Shown here piece by piece: positions 55,649 through 62,444 of a stretch of DNA of 64,000 nt. The DNA is from Echinicola sp. 20G. GTDB lineage: Bacteria; Bacteroidota; Bacteroidia; Cytophagales; Cyclobacteriaceae. The position numbers and the translations under genes are program-made. Numbering within the stretch: the first letter of the stretch is position 1; every line of letters begins with the position of its first letter. The DNA lies in assembly GCF_015533855.1 (NCBI RefSeq), contig NZ_AP024154.1:747001-811000 (forward strand), read 5' to 3'. Below the pieces are notes generated by a model, which worked only from the letters and a program-made list of their open reading frames with translations, ran no database searches and was not told the DNA's origin.

Positions 55649-57388
55649 TCAATCCTTCACTTTTTCAGCTTTCCTCACGATTCGTCGAATCACCTCATCT
55701 AGCTCCTCACAAGAACTGCTGATCAACTCCACTGCTTCATATTCTTTCATCACATGAAACCCATGTTCTTGGAGTAAATTACATACAGCCATCAACCTAG
55801 CCAAAGGAGCCCTTACCTCATGAGACTGCATCCAAGTAATTTCGCTCAACTCTGTGTTTTGCCTTTCTATTCTATCTATGTAAGACCTGATGTGCGTAAT
55901 ATCCTGCATTGCTCCCACCATACGGTAAGGCTTGCCATTCACGTCTTTAATTAAGTACCCTTTGTCCAAAACATAAGCATAATCTCCACATTTCTTCTGG
56001 AAACGATACTCTTGCTCCCATCGTACATCCGACTTTCTTTCTACATAATCTTTTATAAAAGAAACAACTTTTTCCTTGTCATCTGGATGCAATCTTTCTT
56101 CCCAATGATCGATTGTACTTACCCCGCCCCTAAGTTTGTGGCCAAATAAATGCGAATAACTGTCTCCCCAATAAACCACTCCACCATCTATATCCCATTC
56201 CCAAATTGCCTCATTGGAAGCTTTGGAAACAAATTTGAATCTTTTGTTAATTATATCAATAGTTTCATTGGCAAGAATCAACTCAGTAATATCATTCAAA
56301 TGAATGATTAAACCATGATTCTCATCTCCTTCTTGAATGATATGGGCTGTAACCATCACATATTTTATCTGCCCCCGCATTGCTTTAAAAGAAAACTTAA
56401 AATTACTCACCCGCTCACCCAGTCGCGCTTTCTCCACCACCTCTATATGGAACTTTTTATAATCACTTTCTGAGTAAAACACATCTCTCATATTTGGAAA
56501 TTTGTTCAATCTTCCAAAAGGAAACATTTGATAAGAAGCAGGATTCGCATAAATTACTTCATCCTCAACGGACAAGACCATAACCCCATGGTTTAAGCTT
56601 TTCAGTATCTTCTTTGAATCCAAAGACCTTGTAACATCAAACAGCTTATACTTCCCCAAAGCCAGTATGGAACTGAAAGAAAAAATCGAAATAAAAAAAG
56701 AAGTCATAGGAACTTCTTTTAAGCCCAAAGAAGGCAGCATAACTTGTGTTACCCCTCCAATGATTAATGGTGCCACTCCTCCTATTGCTAAAACCTTATA
56801 TTGCTTTCGCTTATTAGCAGAACCTTCCTTATTGAATGAAGCAGCTACTAGTATACTTAAACCTACAAGAGATTGGAAAAAAATCCATATCCGCTGAACC
56901 AAATCTACAGTATTTGGTCTAACATTGACGACGTACCCCCAAAAGCCTTGATAACTTACTTCAAATGTGGTAGGGTCAGCCTGATGAAAAACATAGAACA
57001 CTAAACTAGGTCCATATACAATAAGATAAATGACTCGATGGTTAAAAAACTTTTTTTCTGTGAGTATGCAAACAAAATGAAACAATAAAGAACCAATCAT
57101 CATCCATCCAATACTGAAAAATTCAAACACAAATCTGGCCGAACTTTCACTTATGCCTACCCTAAGTAAAAAATCTTGAAACTGCCAAAAAATCAAAGCT
57201 AGGATAAACATTGAAAACACATTGGTCTCGCGGCGCTTGGGCATCCATAATAGGATGTAAGCCAAAATCCCCGCATTGAAAAACACAGGTAAAGCCCCAA
57301 TAGCTATATACATCCAATTTATACCCTGAAACATAATCGCTATATAAAAATGAAAATTAAAAAACTGTAATAACCAAGAATACATCAA
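55649..57388 (-). CDS. Membrane PAS sensor protein with histidine-kinase H-box but no ATPase domain
   Basis: A 579-residue sensor-like protein. Residues about 20-250 contain seven hydrophobic helices, like the N-terminal 7TM region of some histidine kinases. A first PAS domain follows (about 260-375), then a second with PAC motif (about 385-505: ISEAIWEWDIDGG-like NEAIWEWDIDGGVVYWGDSY and KPYRMVGAMQDITHIR). The C terminus has a DHp-like helix with H-box QSHEVRAPLARLM (His523). The chain stops 56 residues later with no N, G1, F or G2 boxes, so the HATPase domain is absent. No frame-shifted ATPase remnant follows. It may act as a phosphotransfer or dimerisation partner. An alternative start at Met19 or Met26 is possible. 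Confidence 0.82.
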   Translation of the reverse strand: MMYSWLLQFFNFHFYIAIMFQGINWMYIAIGALPVFFNAGILAYILLWMPKRRETNVFSMFILALIFWQFQDFLLRVGISESSARFVFEFFSIGWMMIGSLLFHFVCILTEKKFFNHRVIYLIVYGPSLVFYVFHQADPTTFEVSYQGFWGYVVNVRPNTVDLVQRIWIFFQSLVGLSILVAASFNKEGSANKRKQYKVLAIGGVAPLIIGGVTQVMLPSLGLKEVPMTSFFISIFSFSSILALGKYKLFDVTRSLDSKKILKSLNHGVMVLSVEDEVIYANPASYQMFPFGRLNKFPNMRDVFYSESDYKKFHIEVVEKARLGERVSNFKFSFKAMRGQIKYVMVTAHIIQEGDENHGLIIHLNDITELILANETIDIINKRFKFVSKASNEAIWEWDIDGGVVYWGDSYSHLFGHKLRGGVSTIDHWEERLHPDDKEKVVSFIKDYVERKSDVRWEQEYRFQKKCGDYAYVLDKGYLIKDVNGKPYRMVGAMQDITHIRSYIDRIERQNTELSEITWMQSHEVRAPLARLMAVCNLLQEHGFHVMKEYEAVELISSSCEELDEVIRRIVRKAEKVKD

Positions 57389-57578
57389 GTCCTATTTTAC
57401 TACACAATACACTTAACTTAGTTCAAAAAGCAAATTTCACACAATTCAAGCTGACAATTTGAATAAGTCGGATTTATGTCATCAATCAGCATTTTTCTGC
57501 CACGCACGGCCTCTTAATTGATTTGATTTCCGTAATATTCAATCAAATCGATCAAAACAAAAAAATCACAAACAAAAA

Positions 57579-57600
57579 AAGGATACCATTTGGTATCCTT
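57579..57600 (-). terminator. Terminator hairpin next to a tRNA-like 3' end
   Basis: AAGGATACC pairs with GGTATCCTT around an AAAT loop on the minus strand, and a run of T follows. It stands just downstream of the tRNA-3'-end-like segment at 57603-57616 in the same direction. Confidence 0.75.
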
Positions 57601-57602
57601 CG

Positions 57603-57616
57603 TAGTAGCGGGAACT
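57603..57616 (-). other. Fragment resembling the 3' end of a tRNA gene (putative attachment-site remnant)
   Basis: The minus strand reads AGTTCCCGCTACTA, which looks like the T-stem end and acceptor strand of a tRNA (from memory, of elongator tRNA-Met type in this phylum). Only a partial GTTC precedes it, with no anticodon or D arm upstream. A terminator follows. This is what a recombined attachment site leaves behind. Confidence 0.4.
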
Positions 57617-57720
57617 GAACTATTTAAAAACACTGATAAACAGTATTTTATGAAAAAATAGGGACAAATGTAGGGACAGGTTCATTTTGGTTTTATAGCG
57701 CTGAATTTATTTGAATCATA

Positions 57721-57960
57721 TTATTCAATAGTGGCTCTAATTGCCAAATAAGTCCATTTTTCGATTCGAATTTTTGAATGATATTTTTTCTTTTTGATGT
57801 AAAAAGCAGAAAATAGACCTACTTGAAGATGGACAAATTTCAGGAAACGAACCTTTGATTTAGAATTGAATTCATTTGCATGTTTTTGAATATCATTTCC
57901 ACTTCGTAAAATTCGTACGGTACGAGGGGTACGAGCCGTACGAATTTTACGAATTCTCAA
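57721..57960 (-). CDS. Doubtful small ORF crossing the inverted repeat
   Basis: A 79-codon frame. Its first 20 residues are a basic periodic stretch (IRKIRTARTPRTVRILR) that comes directly from the 9-bp repeat period of the DNA. The rest (SKVRFLKFVHLQVGLFSAFY and a Lys-rich tail) shows no domain. The opposite strand also reads as a periodic peptide (YEGYEPYEFYEF). It may be a repeat-derived ORF and not a gene. Confidence 0.25.
   Translation of the reverse strand: MRIRKIRTARTPRTVRILRSGNDIQKHANEFNSKSKVRFLKFVHLQVGLFSAFYIKKKKYHSKIRIEKWTYLAIRATIE
57903..57953. repeat. 18-bp perfect inverted repeat with 9-bp internal period
   Basis: Arms 57903-57920 and 57936-57953 are perfectly complementary, with a 15-nt spacer that is itself a direct repeat (TACGAG-GGG-TACGAG). 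TACG recurs at 57916, 57921, 57930, 57939 and 57948, the last four exactly 9 bp apart. Neither side has a long T run, so it does not look like a simple terminator. Confidence 0.85.
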
Positions 57961-58070
57961 CTATCTTTTCCATGGATCTATAATCACAAGCATCTTTGAG
58001 AAGAATCAGTTTTTTTTTAAAACTACAATTAACAAACAACCTAGAAATCTAATTAAAATTGATCCTTGCT

Positions 58071-59480
58071 TCAATTCAAGTAAGCTTTAAATACTTGAAT
58101 AATAGGTTCTCCTTTTGACTCTTTGATCATCAATCTTAATCCATCCACTTCCATATCTTCCAATACTATGATATGCTTATGCCCAATAGAGCTTCCATTA
58201 TAGATTTCTTTCCATTTACCACTTGCTTTCCCTTCCAATACAAAAGCCCGGATGCGTTCGCCAAAACGAATATCTTCCTGCAGTACAACATGATTGATCA
58301 CTTCACCCTTTTCCAGTTTTAGCATAAGTCTTTTTCCGGTACCGGATGTTTCGGCAATTGGTGAAGTGTATATTCTTTTTACCTCATCACCAAATTCCTT
58401 CATTCGATTGGCATCTTTTACAGGAACCAGTCCATTATCATCAGGAGTAATTCCCAAAATCAAAGTACTGTTGTGGCCAACACTGTTTTCATACATATGC
58501 ATCAAATTTTCCAAAGGGAAAATATGGTCTTCATCTCCTGGTTCCCAAAACCATTCATGTCTTCCATCATATCCCCTTAACGGAGCGTCACTCATAGCTG
58601 GCATAAAATAATCCCCATCGGGATCCCCATATTTTATAGGCCTAAAACCTATGGAATCCCCTCTGTTGGCAAACCATGAAGGTGCAGGGTATGTTCCCCA
58701 ACAAGGATATGGAACGGTCCCCGATTCACTTCCTCCCCATCGGATATCAGCCCTTTCCAGATTATGATAGAAAATAGCATTGGGTTGGTTCCTTTCCACT
58801 ATCCCCTGGACATCAGGCCCACCCTGCTTGGGACCATGGGCACCACCATCAAACCAAATAATGGCCAAATCACCATACTTGGAAGTAAGCTCTTCTACCA
58901 TACCCTCGCACATCCTATTATAATGTTCTTGCCTGTTTTTAGAAAATCCACCTTCTCCCTGAACTTTAAAATCATGGATTCCATAAAAGGAATTCCAGCG
59001 TATACCTATATAAATCCCTGGTTCAATCCCATATTTCCGACAGGATTCAACAAAGTCACCAACTATGTCCCCTTTCCCATCACGCCACTTTAGTGCCTTT
59101 AGACTATAAGGGTTGACATCACTTTGATAGATAGCAAATCCTGTCTCATGGGTCGCCGTTAGAATGGCTATTTTAGCCCCCATGTCCTTGGCAGATTTCA
59201 CCCATTGATCGGTATCCAATTGTTCCGGGTTGAAGATATTATAATCAGGAACTGGGGTAATCCTATTTTCTCGCTGGACGTATTTTTTTCCATCAAAAAC
59301 ATGGAGATCATAATGAAAGACAGCAACCAACTCGGCATTCTGCCATGCCAATTGAGCAGGATTTGGAACAGGTACAGTTAAATTGGATTGCGCAAATACG
59401 GTAGGAGTAATAGAGGTGATAATGACTATCAAAATTAAGGCTAACTGAATTTTAACTCTTATGTACATTTTACTTTTCAT
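58071..59480 (-). CDS. GH29 alpha-L-fucosidase
   Basis: An exported retaining alpha-L-fucosidase releasing fucose from glycans. The 469-residue protein has a signal peptide (about 1-30, ending TVFAQ). The TIM barrel includes AELVAVFHYDLHVF, AILTATHETGFAIYQS, GIYIGIRWNSFYG and nucleophile Asp211 in IIWFDGGAHGP. A C-terminal beta-sandwich (about 370-469) resembles a discoidin-like module. The acid/base residue is variable in this family and I cannot assign it. It is the last gene in the direction of the glycan locus, next to the possible attachment site. A 135-bp gap separates it from the propeller gene upstream. Confidence 0.9.
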   Translation of the reverse strand: MKSKMYIRVKIQLALILIVIITSITPTVFAQSNLTVPVPNPAQLAWQNAELVAVFHYDLHVFDGKKYVQRENRITPVPDYNIFNPEQLDTDQWVKSAKDMGAKIAILTATHETGFAIYQSDVNPYSLKALKWRDGKGDIVGDFVESCRKYGIEPGIYIGIRWNSFYGIHDFKVQGEGGFSKNRQEHYNRMCEGMVEELTSKYGDLAIIWFDGGAHGPKQGGPDVQGIVERNQPNAIFYHNLERADIRWGGSESGTVPYPCWGTYPAPSWFANRGDSIGFRPIKYGDPDGDYFMPAMSDAPLRGYDGRHEWFWEPGDEDHIFPLENLMHMYENSVGHNSTLILGITPDDNGLVPVKDANRMKEFGDEVKRIYTSPIAETSGTGKRLMLKLEKGEVINHVVLQEDIRFGERIRAFVLEGKASGKWKEIYNGSSIGHKHIIVLEDMEVDGLRLMIKESKGEPIIQVFKAYLN

Positions 59481-59615
59481 ATATAATTGAAGCTTCTTAA
59501 ATCGCCCCCTTGTTTTCCTTGATACATTGTTAGATTATCTTTTATAAATTCCAAACAACCTAATTTCGGAATCGAAAATACTATCAGACCTCTTAAATAA
59601 TTAAAGAAAAAATCA

Positions 59616-60686
59616 TCAATTCTTGTCTTTTAGAGGTATTGTAACAATAAATGATTTATCTCCCTTTTTCACAGCTAAGCCCAAAACTGACACTTCTCCA
59701 TTCTCTTCATAAACAAACGGCCTCTCCATCCTATCAGGATAAATCGTTTCCCCATTCTTTTTTATGATGGCCTTTTTCATCAATTCAAAATCATCATCTT
59801 TTTCCCAATGGATTCCATCCTTCGAACTAACCAATCCTATAAATGTGTGGGCATGAAAAACACCAAAATATTTATTTCTAGTTTCATCATACCAAAGAGA
59901 CATATCTTCAGTATCCATATAATCAATAACCGGATCTGGCAATATGACAAAAGAACCATCAGGTCTATCAGAAATGGCCATAGCTTGATTTCTGACAAAC
60001 TTGGTTTCATTAGGTTTATCTCCTTTTACTATCAAATAGTATTTACCATCTTTTCCCTTATCAATTGCTGGGTTTACTGTTAATGTAGTAATCGGACCTG
60101 ATGGTTCTATCAAAGGTTTGTTCTGTCTAATCCAGGGCCCTTTCAATGAATTCGCCACAGCTACTCCTGTACGCTGGTTTGGTCTTAATATTTTCCAATT
60201 TGGATGACTGTATCCTGTAAGACTAGTTTCCATTAACTCCTCATCTGTGTACTCATTGTTTTCCCCTAGGTTTGTAGAGATGTAATAGAGATAATACTTC
60301 CCATCAAAGAATTTAATCTTGGGGTTGTGGGCCGTAATAGCATCCCAGTATCCTTTTCCCCTCCCTTCTAATACGGTCTCTTTAAATGTCCATGGTCCAG
60401 CAGGATGGTCAGAAATAGCATGAGCTACCTCCGAATACAATAACCAACCGGTAAACTTGGTCGCCTTTGGCCATCTGGAATAAAACAAATGATATTTACC
60501 ATCCTCACCTTTAAGAATCGAACCTCCCCAATTGTAAAACTCTTCCGTTTCGAAAATATTATCGGAACTTATTGGCTGGATCCTTTCGGATATCTGCTGC
60601 CCATAACTTCCATACGAAGAAAATATGAGCAAAAGAATTAGTGTCAATTTGAACTTATATAAATGCATATTATTTACATTTTTCAT
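59616..60686 (-). CDS. Secreted five-bladed beta-propeller putative glycoside hydrolase (GH43/GH117-like), copy A
   Basis: A 356-residue exported protein (signal about 1-29, ending YGSYGQ; Met7 is an alternative start). Propeller blades are visible in ILKGEDGKYHLFYSRWP, AHNPKIKFFDGKYYLYYIST, TVNPAIDKGKDGKYYLIVKG, DTEDMSLWYDETRNKYFGVF and DRMERPFVYEENGEVSVLGL. This resembles GH43/GH117-type enzymes, in which acidic residues in blade starts are catalytic. Conserved AHNP, NPA, ED and ERP positions are shared with the next gene, copy B. The substrate is unknown, and agar-, ulvan- or fucose-containing oligosaccharides are guesses from context. Confidence 0.72.
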   Translation of the reverse strand: MKNVNNMHLYKFKLTLILLLIFSSYGSYGQQISERIQPISSDNIFETEEFYNWGGSILKGEDGKYHLFYSRWPKATKFTGWLLYSEVAHAISDHPAGPWTFKETVLEGRGKGYWDAITAHNPKIKFFDGKYYLYYISTNLGENNEYTDEELMETSLTGYSHPNWKILRPNQRTGVAVANSLKGPWIRQNKPLIEPSGPITTLTVNPAIDKGKDGKYYLIVKGDKPNETKFVRNQAMAISDRPDGSFVILPDPVIDYMDTEDMSLWYDETRNKYFGVFHAHTFIGLVSSKDGIHWEKDDDFELMKKAIIKKNGETIYPDRMERPFVYEENGEVSVLGLAVKKGDKSFIVTIPLKDKN

Positions 60687-60797
60687 TTTGATATTTATGA
60701 AGCTTTACAAACTTTACAGTAGCAGATAATTCCTTTTACAATCAAAATCTTCATTCTCCATTAAATTTTATTTGATGAGAAAATTTTGGTTTTAGAC

Positions 60798-61841
60798 TTA
60801 TTCCTTTGATTTCAGGATATAACTTACCGTATAGTCTCCGCCAAAGACATTGGTACCTGAGGGTAAATAAAGGTACTGTGGCTTCCCTTCAACCATCAGC
60901 AGTTGAGGACGCTCGAATTTCGCATATGGACGATTCTTGGGACCATAGTGAACAGCCACTTTCGACATGTCTATTGGGAGATAGGCATTGATTCGATGAA
61001 ATCCTTTTTCATATTTCTCGAAAGTAATCCCATCATCAGATAGCCACAACAGACCACCTCCTTCTTCGATTATCCCATGGTTATCCGTCGTCAACAAGGC
61101 AAATTTACCTTCATGCATAAAAGCATAACCATCTTCAATATTCGATTCATTAGAGGTTACAGGAAAAGGAAGCTGAACATAAGGACCTTTCAAATTTTCC
61201 GATACTGCAAGTCCCATTCTGGCTTTCTCAGATTTAAAATACAAAAAGTAACCCCCATCGGGGTGCTTCAAAAGCGCGGGGTTGTTCACCCCGTTTGTGG
61301 CTTTATAGTTCCAATAATCAGGATTTTTAGGGACGTCCAATATCAACCCATCCTTGTTCACTTTTTTCCAGGGCCCATAAGGACTTTCTGAAACTGCCAT
61401 TCCTATCTTTTGGTTGGATGGATGTATGGGCGGTTTGGGATTATCATTGGCAATGTATAATAATACGTACTTTCCATTTATAAAATGGATGGCAGGATTA
61501 TGGGCACCAAACCTATCCCATGTATCCAGGCCAGTTCCTGCAATAGCCACATCCGAAAAAACAAACGGCCCTTCCGGCCCCTCTCCTACATAATGGGCTA
61601 TTTCACTTCCAGACCGCCATCCCGGCTCCACGGTAGTGCCCTTCCACCTGGCCACAAAAAGGTGGACTTTCCCTTCCTGATCCATTACAGGGGAGGTTCC
61701 CCACACTGTATACCCAGGCTCACTGACAGCAATTCCAACATATTCCCATCCATCAGCAAACTGCTTACCCTGGGCTATAAGTCCATTCGAAACAAACATT
61801 GTTAAGAACCCTATCCAAAATATTCTAATTATACTCATCAA
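60798..61841 (-). CDS. Secreted five-bladed beta-propeller putative glycoside hydrolase (GH43/GH117-like), copy B
   Basis: A 347-residue exported protein (signal about 1-23, ending GLIAQ; Met2 is an alternative start). It is a distant paralog of copy A with the same blade order: VMDQEGKVHLFVARWK, AHNPAIHFINGKYVLLYIAN, IGMAVSESPYGPW, NNPALLKHPDGGYFLYFKS, IEDGYAFMHEGKFALLTTD and KFERPQLLMVEGKPQYLYL. Shared acidic and His positions suggest the same catalytic plan. It lies 111 bp upstream of copy A and downstream of the SusD unit's terminator, so it may start its own transcript. Confidence 0.72.
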   Translation of the reverse strand: MMSIIRIFWIGFLTMFVSNGLIAQGKQFADGWEYVGIAVSEPGYTVWGTSPVMDQEGKVHLFVARWKGTTVEPGWRSGSEIAHYVGEGPEGPFVFSDVAIAGTGLDTWDRFGAHNPAIHFINGKYVLLYIANDNPKPPIHPSNQKIGMAVSESPYGPWKKVNKDGLILDVPKNPDYWNYKATNGVNNPALLKHPDGGYFLYFKSEKARMGLAVSENLKGPYVQLPFPVTSNESNIEDGYAFMHEGKFALLTTDNHGIIEEGGGLLWLSDDGITFEKYEKGFHRINAYLPIDMSKVAVHYGPKNRPYAKFERPQLLMVEGKPQYLYLPSGTNVFGGDYTVSYILKSKE

Positions 61842-61910
61842 ATGATACTTTTTCAGTTTTAACCCTCAGTCTGAAGAACAAAATGAACTGACTGAGGAAT
61901 TTTTTACTTT

Positions 61911-61950
61911 TTTAAAAAGCGAGGAGTTCACGTTTCCATGAACTCCTCGC
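61911..61950 (-). terminator. Intrinsic terminator after the SusD-lipoprotein unit
   Basis: A 12-bp perfect stem (61919-61930 with 61939-61950) has an 8-nt loop. TTTTT follows on the minus strand. It lies 25 nt past the small lipoprotein stop codon. Confidence 0.87.
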
Positions 61951-61974
61951 CACAGCAACCCTTTTTGTTTCCTT

Positions 61975-62421
61975 TTAATCAACCAGGTTAATGGTCCAAT
62001 CATGGAGAGAACCGTCTGCAGAGTGAAGTCGATACATAAAACTACCAAAGCTTAAATCACTAATAACCCCTCCTTTGGGTGAGCCATTTAAAGGCTCAAC
62101 CAGTTGGCTTCTATGGGTTATCAAGAATCCTGCTTCTGTAAGATCTTCCAAAGAAGGGACAGTAATGGTTACCACAAAATTATCATTATCAATTTCTACG
62201 TTGGTCCCACTCAATATTACCCTTCTAATCCCTGTAGTTTCTTGATCATTATTATAGTATTCGGAAAGATGAAAATCGTCTTTCACTTCATATTCAAAAA
62301 TTTGGACGTTCTGGATAAAGGCCTGATCTCCCCATTGCGCTAAATCCATATCTATTCTTGGATCGCAGGAACAAAATATCCCCGATAAACCTGTCAATAA
62401 TATTAAAATGTATTTTTTCAT
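61975..62421 (-). CDS. Small lipoprotein downstream of SusD
   Basis: The start at 62421 (MKKYILILLTGLSGIFCSC) gives a lipoprotein signal with anchor Cys19 and 148 residues. An earlier ATG at 62454 would overlap the SusD gene and spoil the signal. The mature part looks like one or two small beta-sandwich domains (QNVQIFEYEVKDDFHLSEY and NFVVTITVPSLEDLTEAGFLI), ending SLHDWTINLVD. Its place directly after SusD is where surface glycan-binding proteins are usually encoded. No specific family is recognised. Confidence 0.68.
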   Translation of the reverse strand: MKKYILILLTGLSGIFCSCDPRIDMDLAQWGDQAFIQNVQIFEYEVKDDFHLSEYYNNDQETTGIRRVILSGTNVEIDNDNFVVTITVPSLEDLTEAGFLITHRSQLVEPLNGSPKGGVISDLSFGSFMYRLHSADGSLHDWTINLVD

Positions 62422-62444
62422 GACTTTTTGATTAAAATTTTCGA

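Larger units (their letters stand above)
57389..58070. other. Unusual 682-bp non-coding region, possible integration-site scar
   Basis: From left to right: a hairpin-terminator with a tRNA-3'-end-like segment (57579-57616), a TAGGGACA direct repeat (57659-57678), an AT-rich stretch, and a large GC-richer inverted repeat (57903-57953). Minus-strand ORF 57721-57960 crosses the repeat. The glycan locus begins right after it. Confidence 0.5.

Noticed and set aside
57520..57549. GATTTGATT/AATCAAATC inverted repeat near the tRNA-like fragment
   Set aside because: AT-rich 9-bp arms with a 12-nt loop; similar ATCAAAT strings recur in the window, so no special role can be argued.
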